64,000 nucleotides of DNA from assembly GCF_001641265.1 (NCBI RefSeq), contig NW_020167536.1, positions 682,001 through 746,000 of the forward strand. Reading direction: 5' to 3'. How positions within the stretch are numbered: the stretch's first letter is position 1; each line of letters begins with the position of its first letter. Under the pieces are notes generated by a model that had not been told where the DNA came from, did not search any database, and saw only the letters and a program-made list of their open reading frames with translations. This DNA is from Pseudogymnoascus destructans. Its lineage: Eukaryota; Ascomycota; Leotiomycetes; Thelebolales; Thelebolaceae. Shown here piece after piece: positions 51,823 to 63,105 of the stretch. Position numbers and translations under genes: made by a program.

Positions 51823-52437
51823 ATGTCCCCGGGACTCTGCTGCTCCTCAGCGAGTCCTTCAACATGCAACATGCCTACTGACACTGCCTGCAAACTCCAG
51901 GAACGCAACGATCTTGTCCGTCGAATAAAGAACCACGGATACGAACTACCCGAAATGGATTCTTGCTCGAACTGCGTGAGGCGAAACGTTACTTGCGTGT
52001 CGTCTCCAAATGATTCACGGCGGTGCGCCGAGTGCGTTCGTCGCAACTTGAAAGAAAAGTGTGACTGTATGGGTCCTGAGCATCCCGACTGGGTGAAGCT
52101 CGAACGGGAGGAGGATCGCCTGGATCGCGAAGAGGAAGAAACCCTTTCGAAGTTACTTCGTCTGCGAAAGCAGAAACGCCTCATCCGAACCCGTGGTAAA
52201 GATATGCTCCGGCGAGGTTTGAAAACCCTCGACGAGCTTGATGCGGCAGAGGAGGCCGAACGTGTGGCTGCTGAGAAGCGTGACGCTGTTGAGGCTGAGG
52301 AACAGGCAGTTAGCGCTGCCTCCTCGTCTGTGACCGGGACCCTCGCTTCCTCCGATCCACTGGCCTACTCCCCTGCATCTTGGGATCAATGGCTGGCGGA
52401 TGGCGGCGTCGATATTCCTCCAGCAGTTCTTTGCTGA
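51823..52437 (+). CDS. Antisense zinc-cluster ORF of the gypsy element
   Basis: A 204-codon ORF runs toward pol from the 3' LTR side. A later ATG (MPTDTACKLQERNDL) may be the start. It has two cysteine pairs, CSNCVRRNVTC and CAECVRRNLKEKCDC, which could bind zinc, then a long charged helix (REEDRLDREEEETLSKLLRL, KRLIRTRGKDMLRRGL), and an Ala/Glu-rich end. It overlaps the last ~128 bp of pol on the other strand. A decayed version occurs at the same relative place in the old gypsy at 41397-41700, so it is a conserved part of the family. Its function is unknown; the cysteine spacing and helix suggest nucleic-acid or protein binding. Confidence 0.7.
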   Translation: MSPGLCCSSASPSTCNMPTDTACKLQERNDLVRRIKNHGYELPEMDSCSNCVRRNVTCVSSPNDSRRCAECVRRNLKEKCDCMGPEHPDWVKLEREEDRLDREEEETLSKLLRLRKQKRLIRTRGKDMLRRGLKTLDELDAAEEAERVAAEKRDAVEAEEQAVSAASSSVTGTLASSDPLAYSPASWDQWLADGGVDIPPAVLC

Positions 52438-55400
52438 TGTTCCTTGTTGGTTCCCACGAATTATCCGTAGGTTCGTAATTTTCCCATTTTATCAAAAACT
52501 CTTCTCGACGTCCTACTAACCTTCTGTCTAGGATCGCTTCGACCTCATATTCGATTATCTCATTCTCGGGTTGGAGTTCGGTGTCGGTCGCAATTGGGGT
52601 ATTTCCTCTTGCTGGTTCCAGTAGTGAGACATGAAATACTGGGTGTAGTCTAGACTTCCTGGGTAGCTGCAGTCTGTAATTAACTGAGCTGACTTTGTTC
52701 AATATTTTGAATGGTCCCAATTTCTTGAAGTCCAACTTTGTGCTTGGTCGTTTCGTTTTGATATGTTTCCGGAGTAGGTATACTTTATCCCCCTCCTTGA
52801 AGGCAGGTTCCATACTGCGCTTCTTGTTTGCGTATGCGGCGGATCGTTCATTTAAGAATTGGATGTCCGTCGCAAGTTGTTCGTGGAACGATTTAAGTTG
52901 TTCCACCACGATCAGGGCTTGTTCAGCTCGTGATTCATCCGGTCTTGGTTGCCTATATGCTTCTGGTTGGTAGCCATAATTGGCAAAGAACGGTGAGACT
53001 TTCGTTGCTTCTGTCATCGCGCTGTTATATGCAAACTGTGCGATGGGTAAGATCTGAACCCAGTTATCCTGTTGATGATTGACATAGCTTCGCAGGTACT
53101 GTTCAAGGGTCTGATTTAATCTTTCTGTTTGGCCATCTGTCTGGGGATGAAAAGCTGTTGATAGCTTATGATTTGTTCCCAGTAGCGCCATCAATGATTT
53201 CCAGAATTTCGAAGTAAAGAGCTTGTCTCTATCTGAGATGATTTCTTCTGGCATCCCATGATCGGCTAATATGACTCGAATGAAGGTATATGCGAGCGCC
53301 TCGGCGTCGCTAGCTTCTAGATATGGTATAAACTTCCCATATTTCGTGAGTCTTTCCGTGATGACGAGGATAGAGTCGTATTCTATTCCTGTTAACGGGT
53401 CCTTGGAGGGTGGAAGCTTGACGACGAAGTCCAAAGCTATTGATTTCCACGCTCCTTTTGGTACTGGTGTCGACTTGAGTTGTCCGTATGGCAGATGCCT
53501 TATTGGATTTTGACTTGCTGCAAATGTCGCACTCTCTTACCACTGTCTCTACCTGCTTCCTCATACCTGGGAAGTAGTAGTGTCGAGTGATTCGTTCGAA
53601 GGTTCGCGTTACTCCCTGATGACCGTGTGCTGGTAACGAGTGTTGTTCTTGCACCAGCGGGCGTCTCATTTGACTTGGGACATACACTAACCCTTTGTAT
53701 CGAATCAATCCTTGTTCGTCGATGGTGAAGTCGCCTTCGACTTTGGACAAGACTCGCTTGGCGCATTCGTCTGTTGCGTAAGCTTTCTTGAGTCTTTCCT
53801 CGAGTTCTGTATCTTCGATGACTGAGATCGTCGCTAGTAACTCGTTGTACTGTATTCCTGCATCTGTTTTCTTCAGAATTGCTCTAGGTCTTTTTTCCTT
53901 TGGGCCGGCGTAGTCGGTCCGTCTGCTGAGAGCATCTGCTCTTGCATTCTCGGAGCCCTTGCGATAGGTTATCGTGAAGTTGTAGGCTGCGAGGGTTTCT
54001 GCCCAGCGGACTTGTCTGCGGTTTAAAACCTTGGTCGTGGTGAAATATATGAGGTTCTTGTGATCCGTCCATACCTGCACAGGGTAGGTGGATCCCTCAA
54101 GATATACTCGCCACTGCTCAAAGGCAACGACAATAGCCAGTAGCTCCTTGTCGTGGATGTCGTAATTGAGTTCCGCGGGTGACAGTTTCCTAGAGTAGTA
54201 CGCGATTGGTTTGAACTTACCGTTCTCGTCTGGTTGATTCAGACATGCTCCAATTGCGAAGTCAGAAGAGTCCGTTTCGAGGATGATCTTCTTTGCAGGG
54301 TCAAATGTAGCAAGGATAGGTGCTTCCGTGAACTTCGTCTTAAGTTCCTGGAAAGCAGCCTCTGCCTTGTCCGTCCATTTGAATTTGAGATCCTTTCTGG
54401 TAAGCTCCGTGAGTGGTTGAGCTACCTTGGAATATCCCGAGATGAATCTTCGGTAGAAGTTGGCGAAGCCTAGGAAGGCTTGCACTTCCTTGACCGTGGT
54501 CGGTGTTGGCCATTCCAACACTGCCGTTACTTTTGCTTGGTCCATCTTGATGCCGTGCGTTCCAATAATGTAACCCAAGAATTCGACTTGGTTTTTATGG
54601 AACTCGCACTTCTCTGGTTTGAGGAGTAAGCTGTACTCCTTTAGTTTCTTCAGGACAAGTTTGACATGCTTGACATGCTCTTCCTTGGTTGCTGAATACA
54701 CCAGGACATCGTCTAGGTAGACAATGGTAAAGATGTCTAAGTATTCGTGCAAAGCATCATTCATCAGTCGTTGCATAGATGCGGGTGCGTTTGTTAGCCC
54801 AAAGGGCATGACTTGATACTCGAATAGGCCATAGCGGGTGCGGAATGCTGTTTTCCACTCTTCCCCAGCCTTGATTCGGATCAGGTTGTATGCTCCTCGC
54901 AGATCTAGCTTACTGAAGATCTTTGCTCCTTGAAATCTATCGTGTAGTTCGTTGATTAACGGCAGGGCATACCTGTCCTTGATTGTGATGTTGTTCAACG
55001 CTCGATAGTCCACACATAACCGTAGGGAGCCGTCTTTCTTTGGTACGAAAAGCACCGGACTTCCTGCTGGTGATGTGGATGGTCTGATGAATCCTTTCGC
55101 TAGGTTATCATCGATGTACTCCTTAAGTACCTTCAGCTCCTTTTCCGATAGCTGATATATTGGTCCAAACGGTGGACTCTTGTCTTTCTCCAAAGGTATC
55201 TCGTGATCCCATGGTTGGTGCTTAGGAAGCGCCTCATTCTTAGGGCCTTCCTGGAATAATTGCTCGTATTCCTTGTACTCCACCGGTATACTCATCGGTG
55301 AGGATGCCTGGGCTAGGTCATCGAGCTCGGAGGTTGCACATAACTCCTTCCGGCCCTGGGAGGGTTTCTCCCGTTGTCGCGTGTCCGTCCGTTGTTCACA

Positions 55401-55763
55401 CGCGCACTGGCTCATCACAACTTTCTCGTTCCACCAGTCGATCTGGGGGTTGTGTTTCTTGAGCCATGGCATACCAAGGATGCACGCATGGTTGTCCATG
55501 TGCACGATGTCAAACTGAATCGTTTCCTTGTGCCCGTGTAGCATGACCATTTCCAATGGGACCGTTTCGTGGGTCACCATTCCTTCATTAGTCGAGATGG
55601 GCTCTCCATCTACGACCATTAACGGGTATGGTTCGGTTTTCAATTGCGTCTTGAAACCTTGCGTGTCTGCTACTTTCTTTGTCATAAAGTTGCCCGTCGC
55701 TCCTGAGTCAATCATTGCTCGGAGGTGTCGCTGTTGTATCTTAGCGACCACATATAGTTGCAT
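52310..55763 (-). CDS. pol: Gypsy pol: protease, RT, RNase H, integrase, chromodomain
   Basis: In order: the aspartic protease (AMIDSGATGNFMT, residues ~16-28), reverse transcriptase (LCVDYRALNNIT, and TIVYLDDVLVYSATKEE with the YLDD box near residue 349), RNase H (ILETDSSDFAIGACL), the integrase zinc finger (HGHQGVTRTFERI .. CDICSKSKS), the integrase core in a second frame (DFVVKLPPSKD, GMPEEIISDRDKLFTSKFW, STAFHPQTDGQTERLNQTLE), and a chromodomain (VEAILDRRLVGRREEFLIKW, YEPTDNSWEPTRN). The frame changes near 53510. Comparison with the older fragment at 40420 shows one additional base here after the SKSKSN codons, so this copy's pol is broken. Confidence 0.93.
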
Positions 55764-55840
55764 GCTGCCCGTCGTGGCGCATAGCTGGTCTGTACTAGGC
55801 CTCTTCGTGTCGCTCGCCGGTGGCCTACCGTCGAGGACTC

Positions 55841-55850
55841 CTAGTTTTTT
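55841..55850 (-). promoter_or_regulatory. Candidate -1 ribosomal frameshift site (A AAA AAC)
   Basis: On the minus strand the gag end reads TCA AAA AAC TAG. The heptamer A AAA AAC follows the X XXY YYZ rule in the gag frame and touches the stop codon. A -1 slip gives LGVLDGRPP, which stays open to the first ATG of pol at 55763. The pol frame is -1 relative to gag. I cannot judge a downstream structure. Confidence 0.7.
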
Positions 55851-57778
55851 GACTCGTCCGAGGAAGGATAGTATTCATCCGCTTCCAATGGTGGTCCTTG
55901 GGGAGATCGTTTCCCTCGCTCTTCTGCTTCGTCTAGCAGATGTGGGTATTTCTTGTATACCTGTTCGCTTTTGATAGGCAAGTCTCCTTCAGACTGGCTT
56001 CGCCTGAGGGCGTGAACTTGCTCTGCGTCTCTGAAGTGTATCCTGGGCGAGGATCGGGGAAACAACTGATTCTGGTGTTTTTTTTTCCAGTGGAGCTTGC
56101 AGTCATCTTCGCTGCAATACTCCCAGTAGACATACGCGTGCCAGGGATGATCAGTCTCTGTTGCGTCTGTCATTGATAGTTCCCGCTGTCCTCTCACCCA
56201 TGCACTATCTTCCCTCGGAGGCGTGGAGAACGTGTCTAGTTGCTCCATGGCTCTCCTTTCGATGCGTGGAGTGGGTCTCGCATTTTCCCGTCGGAGCATA
56301 TCTCTGGCTTTCTCGTCGTACTTCTTCAGGGCTCTCCTGCGGTCCTGGTAGTAAAGTTTGACGCTTTTCATATACTTCAGTTTAGCCATATGCTCGACAT
56401 CCTTCTCCAGTTCTTCCGCTTCTTGGGCTTCCAACTTAGCTACGTCTTGGGACGTGCCAAGCAGCCTGCGGGTATTCGTTAGTTGGTCGTAGTATCTCCA
56501 GAGGTCATCCTTGCAGTCGTCCACCTTGCACTTTAACGGAAGTTCCTGTAACAGGTTCCCGTAGAGGTCTTTAAGCATGGGGATTCTCCTCTGGCCATTG
56601 GGCTTGTCTCGTTCGGCCCTAATCTTCGCGTGGGCGTGTTTTGCCATGCGTCTTACTACGCTCTTGCACCGTGGACTCATTGGTTCCGTAGGTGCGAGTT
56701 CATCGAAGGTCTCCTGTTCCGAGACGGTGAACGATTCCGCCTCCGACCCTTCATCTGAGCTCTCGTCTTCTGGGGTGCTTTCGCCGTTTATTCCCCAGTC
56801 CTGTTTGCTCACAAACGTTGCGTTCAACTGTCCTGTCCAGGTGGCATTGAGTTGTTTGCCGACTTTGCGTCCGCCGTTCCCTTTCTTTGGCTGTCTGCAG
56901 TCTCGGGCCATGTGGCCTGGCTTGTCGCAGTTAAAACAGAGTCGTTCCTTGAATTGTCTGTCTTTCTTAGGGTCACGGGGTCGTCCAGGTTTGAACGTGG
57001 CATCGAGTTCCATTGGGTCCGACCAACGGTTGTCTCGCGGGTGTTGATCCCGTCGTCTGCCCTCGTTTCCCCGGTAGGGGTAACTTTTCTTGGGCTTGTC
57101 ATAGGTCCGACGTTCCTTCTGGAATTCGTATAGTCGATTGTCGATTCGGACCGTATGTTCGATTAGCGCTACCATGTCCGTTGGTTGTTGTTCCAAACGG
57201 GCAAGTTCCATACGTATATGGCTCTTCAGCCCACGTCGGTAGTGGCTGATGAGTGCGCTGGCGTCCCATCCTGTCTGATTGCCGTATCTCTGGAATTCTG
57301 TGGAGTATGTGAGGGCGCTGCCAGTCTGCTTAAGTGCAAACAGATGGTCTTCTGCGGTCTTAATCTCATCGATGTCTCCGAACATGCGTCGGATTTCCTT
57401 ACAGAATCCATTCCAGCTGCCAAACATAGTCTGCGTAGTTGTCATGCTTCCATTGGTACTTTCATATTTGAAATAGTCCTTGAGGAATGGTTCGATCCAT
57501 CGCAGGGCTTCCCCCCTAAGGTAGGACGCAGTCCACAGGGCATAGCTCTCCTGGGTGGGAAACTTCTCGTCATTGAAGTGCTGGTACAGTTCGACCTGTA
57601 GCAAAAACACCTCAAGTTCCTTTCGGTTGCCGGAGTAAGTGTCGGGCAACTTGACGCGTAGAGTTTCCTTGAGTTCATTGACGGTGGGTGCATCGGGCAT
57701 CTCTTCATTCTCAGGCTTAGACCTCTGAGACGAAGTTGGCGTGGTGGGGGTTTTCCCCTTCGAACTGACGACAGACAT
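55841..57778 (-). CDS. gag: Gypsy gag with CCHC knuckle
   Basis: 645 aa. The retrotransposon gag domain lies at ~60-220 (YSGNRKELEVFLLQVELYQH, YLRGEALRWIEPFL, RRMFGDIDEIKTAED). A basic linker leads to the zinc knuckle CFNCDKPGHMARDC near ~279-292. The long C-terminal half (~290-645) is charged and unusual for gag, with CKSVVRRMAKHAH and coiled-coil-like stretches. It ends SSDESKN before TAG. The last bases form a frameshift heptamer leading into pol. Confidence 0.93.
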   Translation of the reverse strand: MSVVSSKGKTPTTPTSSQRSKPENEEMPDAPTVNELKETLRVKLPDTYSGNRKELEVFLLQVELYQHFNDEKFPTQESYALWTASYLRGEALRWIEPFLKDYFKYESTNGSMTTTQTMFGSWNGFCKEIRRMFGDIDEIKTAEDHLFALKQTGSALTYSTEFQRYGNQTGWDASALISHYRRGLKSHIRMELARLEQQPTDMVALIEHTVRIDNRLYEFQKERRTYDKPKKSYPYRGNEGRRRDQHPRDNRWSDPMELDATFKPGRPRDPKKDRQFKERLCFNCDKPGHMARDCRQPKKGNGGRKVGKQLNATWTGQLNATFVSKQDWGINGESTPEDESSDEGSEAESFTVSEQETFDELAPTEPMSPRCKSVVRRMAKHAHAKIRAERDKPNGQRRIPMLKDLYGNLLQELPLKCKVDDCKDDLWRYYDQLTNTRRLLGTSQDVAKLEAQEAEELEKDVEHMAKLKYMKSVKLYYQDRRRALKKYDEKARDMLRRENARPTPRIERRAMEQLDTFSTPPREDSAWVRGQRELSMTDATETDHPWHAYVYWEYCSEDDCKLHWKKKHQNQLFPRSSPRIHFRDAEQVHALRRSQSEGDLPIKSEQVYKKYPHLLDEAEERGKRSPQGPPLEADEYYPSSDESKN

Positions 57779-57824
57779 GTTGCTTTGTGTGTAAGCCGGT
57801 ACCTCGTAGAAGTGGTGCTCAAAG

Positions 57825-58299
57825 TGTAACGCTGACTTCTAAACGATAGAAGACACAGAGGTTCTCTTGCGTAAAGGTTTACTTATCAGAGGAGGCAGGG
57901 GATCAGACACAAAGGCTTCAAGTAACACGTTACTAGTATATAACAAATACTGTATTGAGTTGAGCACGAAGCTCCTATCTAAGGAAATACTATCTACTTA
58001 TATAGTGGCGTCGTGCCTAGTGGACTCTTGGGAACTCACTCGAGTCCTCGGAGTCCTGGACTCTTAGGACTCTTCTCATCATCCTGCGAGTCCGTCACGT
58101 GCCTAGTGGACTCCTGGGAACTCACTCGAGTCCTCGGAGTCCTGGACTCTTAGGACTCTTCTCATCATCCTGCGAGTCCGTCACGTGATACTTTCGGAAC
58201 TACTATTCCCCGCTGCCCCTCCAGGTACCAGGGCCGGTCTCATGCGACCTCCCTCCTTCCTGTCCTGTAGTTGGCCAGCCTTCTTGTTCCGTCGTAACA
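57825..58299 (-). repeat. 5' LTR of the gypsy element
   Basis: 475 bp, same as 51300-51774 but for one base I could find. It should carry the promoter reading leftward. Confidence 0.95.
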
Positions 58300-58304
58300 G
58301 GAAT
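58300..58304. repeat. Right 5-bp target duplication of the gypsy element
   Basis: GGAAT, as at 51295-51299. Confidence 0.95.
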
Positions 58305-59102
58305 TTACTTGCGTTGTGTTGGCGGGTCCTAACAGCATATCACCAAGCAGGATTTCAAGCTCTTTGTTACTTGTCGGTCAAAATATCACCACACTAAACC
58401 TAATAATCGACGATGTACTGGCTGTAGAAAACAGCGCGCTGAACCTAAGGGATCATAGAGCCCTTAGAGAACTTTCAGTCCACTGCAACCTGTTATTTGG
58501 GGGTGAAGCCTGTTGTCACCCTCCTGACAGATATGGTTTAGGTAAGCGCTTGCCGCCACCCTTAGAGCGACTAAAGGTATGGCTGGCCCCCTGTCGCCCT
58601 AATCCTCTCTATATATTTGTCAGATATATCATACTTTATTTCTTCCAACTAGTACTTATATCTTCATAGATCTTATTTCCTCCATTCCAGGCCACCTTCT
58701 GAAAGTACGGTATTTCGAAGTTTCCAGACGGATCGATATAGAACAATCCATCGTGCCCTTACCGATGTTGATTGCAGTAACTGGGCTCTTGAACTTTTGG
58801 ATACAAAGGGCTATGGGGCGGCCTTCCCAAAATTAAATCGCTCCCATATCATACCCATCGATGATACGGCATGGGATAAAGCAAAATACGGCAAGTACGA
58901 AGTGCTAGACTCAGTACGAGGTGCATTTGAAGAGGCCAGCATTGAGCTCAGTGTCAATTTTATGGTTATCGAGTCCTTAGAGGACTGGATCAGCGGTTTG
59001 GAGGTGGGCAATAGTCTCGTTTGGTGGGGTGGCTTTGTGGCTTTATGTAAGGAAGGCCATCACGTGCCACCACGTGAGGTTCCTTTCATAAGCGGCCCAT
59101 AG
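58300..59102 (+). pseudogene. F-box/LRR-like gene fragment, right part
   Basis: Continues the fragment interrupted at 51299. Pieces in shifting frames are RALRELSVHCNLLFGG, RLPPPLERLKVW, and a C-terminal part from 58797 (GYGAAFPKLNRSHIIPID, GAFEEASIELSVNF). The layout of leucine-rich words followed by a charged end is typical of fungal F-box proteins, but no F-box itself is left. Its 3' end runs into the right arm of the inverted repeat. Confidence 0.45.
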
Positions 59103-59193
59103 GGCTCAGTAAAATAGGGCACAAGGTGCATAGATAAAAGGGGTTGGAGGCCTCGGAAGAAGGCCTCCAGTCAATAGTCGATGTATCTACGTA
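59043..59193 (-). repeat. Right arm of the inverted repeat
   Basis: Inverse match of 50878-51022. Its outer end is cut off by the LTR of the next gypsy element at 59194. Confidence 0.75.
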
Positions 59194-59446
59194 TGTCACG
59201 GTTCACCAAGGCATAGGGCGCCAGTTGGGTATTATGAATTAAACTCAATCTAGAGAAGAAAGGAAAGAGAAGAGGAGCACTCGAGCAGTGGCTCGATCTA
59301 TATACAGCTATTGTGGAGTGAATTCTCTTTAGCGAGACCAGTTCTGAGAATTCACTCCACAACTGAAAACTTCGCTCCAACCCCGGAAAGCTCCCCACAC
59401 CCCTGAACCCCCACTCGAGCTGCAAGGCGCACTTGATATCGTAACA
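59194..59446 (-). repeat. 3' LTR of the second gypsy
   Basis: 253 bp, TGTCACGGTTC .. GATATCGTAACA on the plus strand. The polypurine tract AGTAGGGGGGGGGTAG (minus strand) follows directly at 59447-59462. It has an internal inverted pair GAGTGAATTCTC / GAGAATTCACTC. Confidence 0.85.
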
Positions 59447-59523
59447 CTACCCCCCCCCTACTCCAGAGTTGATCTCCTGATCAAGAAATCCCATTTTCAA
59501 AAAAAAACAATTGTCTCCAGCTC

Positions 59524-62283
59524 TCATTTTGGTTTCTGAGGGTATTTTCTGTGATATGCTTGGGTAACTTCTGGAGAATTTTCAAAGCTCTCTTCAGTAT
59601 ACCATGTCTCATCTGGTGGATAGTTCTTCCAAGCTGCCTTGTAGAAAAGCTTCTTTCGAATAACTTTTGAGTCGAGGATTTCGTCCACTTCCCACTCCTC
59701 TTCGCCATTGACAATGACTGGAGGCTCTGGCTCCTGTTGCTGCCCTTCGATTGCATCATTCGAGTCAAGTCTTAATAGATTGGCATGAAATACTGGATGA
59801 ATCTTCATGCTGTTTGGAAGTTTGAGCCGATATGCAACTTGCCCAATTCGCTCTAGAATTTCAAAAGGTCCCACTTGCTTGTGGTCTAGCTTCTTTGATG
59901 GCCTCTGTGTCTTTATATTTCGAGTTGAAAGCCGTACTCTGTCTCCCACTTGATAGCGTGGTGCAGGTTTCCTTTTCTTGTTCGCGAAATGTTCCATTTT
60001 TGCTTGCGAGAGCGTGATTTCATCCTGCAGAAACTCCCAAACCTTTGCCATGGTCTGAGCTATGTTCTTGTGCTCTTGTTTGGCTTCGTGATATGCTTGC
60101 TGCTCTGTATCGAAGCTCATTCTTGGTTCATAGCCCTTGTTCGCAAAAAACGCACTTGTCTTGGTTGCATCTGATGGCAAACTGTTGGCAGCAAACTCCG
60201 CCATGCACAAGTATGAAACCCAATTGTCTTGAAGATAGTTCACATGAGCTCGCAAGTAGCGTTCGAGCTCTGCATTGAATCGCTCAGTCTGTCCATCTGT
60301 TTCTGGGTGGAAGGCAGTTGAAAGTTTGGCCGAAATTTTCCAAATTTTGCAGAGCAAACTCCAGACTTCTGCAATGAACTGAGGACCTCTGTCTGATATT
60401 GTCGAGTTTGGTAGGCCATGGTGCTTCCATACATGTCGAAGTAAGAGCTGTGCTGTAGCTTCTGCAGTAGTCCCTTCTTGCCCAGCGAAACACGGAATGA
60501 AATGTCTTTCTTTCGTCAACCTGCATGCAACAACCAAGATAGCATTGTTCCCTTCACAGAGTGGTAATCCTGTCACGAAATCCATTGATATATCCATCCA
60601 TGGTCGACTGTCAATAGGGATTGGTTGTAGAAGTCCATTGTAGGAATCTCGAGATGGTTTCGATCTTCGACAACTATGGCAGTTTTTGATATATCAAATT
60701 ATTGTTTTGTCCATGTTTGGCCAGTAATAGTGCTGTTTCATGACTCGCAGCATCTTTCCAGCTCCTGGATGTCCCATAGAAGGTTGTTCATGAACTTCTC
60801 TCAACAAGTCCACCTGAATGGTTTCTGGCACCCAAACTCGATTTTGATATTCTAGCATGCCGTTTTTGAGTTCGCAATAAGCCAATGCAACCTCTTTGCT
60901 TGTTCGATCACCATTCTCAAGCTTCTGTAGTGTAGCCTTGCAGAATTTGTCTTCCAGTTGAGACTTTTGGATTTTCTCAAGAATTGTCATTTCTCTGATA
61001 TGAGTTTCCACTGGAGCTAGCTGAGCTGTTTGGCCTTGTTCTTTGAGTTTCTGAATGTCTGGATGTAGCCTCGAAGGTGGTAGCAACACCTGAAGCTGTT
61101 GCTTTTGTCGATCATCCTCATCATTGCCTTCTGGTCTATCACCAGGCCTTCGAGTCAAAGCATCTGCTTTTCCATTTTGCTTCCCAGGCCTATAGATGAT
61201 CTGGAAGTTGTATCGAGAGAGGAATTCAGCCCATCGAGCTTGTCTTCTTGTCAGCTTCTTGGTGGACATGAAGTATTCCAAGCTTTTGTGATCAGACAAG
61301 ACTTGGACTGGAAAATCTGTCCCTTCAAGTTCTGGTCTCCATGCTTCGAAACATCTGATGATTGCAAGCAATTCCTTGTCATATATCTCGTAATTGCATT
61401 CTGCAGGTGCTAGCTTTTTCGAGAAGTATGCAACTGGATGTAGAACCCCTTGATCATCTTTTTGTGATAAGACTCCTGATGAGATGAAGTCTGAGGAATC
61501 TGCTTCGACATAGGCTGTCTTGTTTCTATCGAAATGCCTCAAGACAGGAGCTTCTGTGACTGTTTGTTTCAACAGCTCGAATGCAGTTTGGCATGCATGA
61601 GTCCATTCGAATATCTGATCCTTTCTGGTAAGGTTCACCAATGGCCTCATGATGCTGGAGTAATTTCGGATGAACCTTCGATAGAAATTGCAGAATCCAA
61701 TGAAAGCTTGCATATCCCTGAGCGATTTTGGAGTTTGCCATTCCAATATAGTAGAAACCTTTGCAGGGTCCATGCGAATGCCATTGACTCCCACGATGAG
61801 TCCTAGGAATTTGGTTTCTTGGACGAAAAACTCACATTTTGAGATATCTGCTTGCAGTCCAGCTTCTCGAAGCTTCTGTAGGACTTTCCTTATGTGCTCT
61901 GTATGCTCCGCTCGAGTAGCACTGTAGATAAGAATGTCATCCATGTATGCGGTGACGAATTGGTTGAGGTAATCCATGAGGGTTTCATTCATGTACCTCT
62001 GGAATGTTGCTGGACCATTTGTGAGTCCGAAGGGCATGACCTTGTATTTGTAGGATCCAAATCGAGTTCTGAATGTAGTGAGGTCTTCATCTTCTTCTGT
62101 CTGCATTCGAATTTGATTGAAGGCATGTCGAATGTCCAGTTTGGTGAGATATTTTGCTCCTATGACTTGGGCCAGCATTTCATCAATGAGTGGTATGGGA
62201 TATCGATCCTTTTTCGTTATGGCATTTAGCTTCCTGTAGTCAACACAGAATCGAAGACCACCACCTGGCTTTCTCACAAACAT
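59524..62283 (-). pseudogene. pol: Second gypsy pol: RT to chromodomain, with one stop
   Basis: RT with LRFCVDYRKLNAITKKDRYP and TAYMDDILIYSATRAEH, RNase H (AYVEADSSDFISSGVL, ELLAIIRCFEAWRPEL), integrase zinc finger (MGHPGAGKMLRVMKQHYYW), core (MDISMDFVTGLPLCEG, TISDRGPQFIAEVW, FHPETDGQTERFNAELE) and chromodomain (WEVDEILDSKVIRKKLFYKA). The frame is interrupted only by a TGA at about 60691-60693 between MDKTII and YIKNCHSC. Confidence 0.88.
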
Positions 62284-62295
62284 AATGGGTGAAGA

Positions 62296-63105
62296 TTATG
62301 GGGCTTTGCTTGCTTCAATGAACCCTTTTGGCAAGTGCTCGAAGACATATTCTTCGACCAAATCAAGTTCTTCCTTTGACATATTCCAGAGTGGTGCATA
62401 TCCCAGCTTTGCATCACCTTCAAGTTCAATATGATGGTCTGAAGGTCGATGGGGAGGTAGCTTGTCTGCTGCCATTTTTGAAAAAACATCCAAAAATTCA
62501 TGAAATTCCTTCGGAAGGATCAGTCGAGAGTCAATTTCTTCAGTTTTGGTCTTGTTCTTGTGCTCGATTATGTCCTTCATTGATATAGCAAAGACTTGAG
62601 CTCCTCTTTGCTTCATGAGCATTCGAAATGGTGCTGCGCCAATCATTGCTATGGTGCAAGGTTTTGGTTTTTCCACTTTCGGAGCAGGTTCCGGAGGAGG
62701 CATTTCTTTGGCTTTCTTCTTTGGCCTTTGTCTTTCGCTTTTAGATATAGGCTCTGTTTCGAGGGCTCGATCTGGTATAGAATGGTTGCAATAATCTCCA
62801 GTGAAGAGGACTTGATCATTGATCATATCGAGAACAACTCCATGTTGCTTCATCCAAGCTTTCCCGAGAATGATGGAATGTTTTCCCAGCGAAGTAATGA
62901 ATAATGGACATAGGCTTTCCACATGCTCTCCCACTTGTAGTCGAGGATATATAGCATGTGTGATAGCAGGGGCAGCCTCTCCATTGAATCCTTCAACTTG
63001 TTTTGGCTTCACAAGTTCGACTGGGGCTATCCCTTCGATTTCACATATTCTTTCTGCATCAGCAGCATTAATGAAGTTTCCACCTGTGGCACCAGTATCG
63101 ATCAA
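62296..63105 (-). pseudogene. Second gypsy protease and start of RT
   Basis: MIDTGATGGNFINAADAERI is the aspartic protease active site. ILGKAWMKQHGVV, LPPHRPSDHHIELEG and LPKGFIEASKAP lead into RT. A TAA at 62294-62296 separates it from the rest of pol in the same frame (SSPIMFVRKP follows), so the polyprotein is broken once here. An open frame continues upstream of the ATG toward gag. Confidence 0.85.

Larger units (their letters stand above)
51300..58299 (-). mobile_element. Complete 7,000-bp Ty3/gypsy retrotransposon
   Basis: Two 475-bp LTRs, which I could tell apart by one base, flank gag and pol on the minus strand, with a GGAAT duplication outside. The near-identity of the LTRs means a recent insertion. 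The polypurine tract (GGGGAAGGGAGCGAG on the minus strand, 51775-51792) lies just before the 3' LTR. The primer-binding region (CTTTGAGCACCACTTC after the 5' LTR) does not start with the usual TGG. Gag ends at a candidate -1 frameshift heptamer. A third ORF lies antisense near the 3' end. One base too many in pol probably inactivates this copy. Confidence 0.96.
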
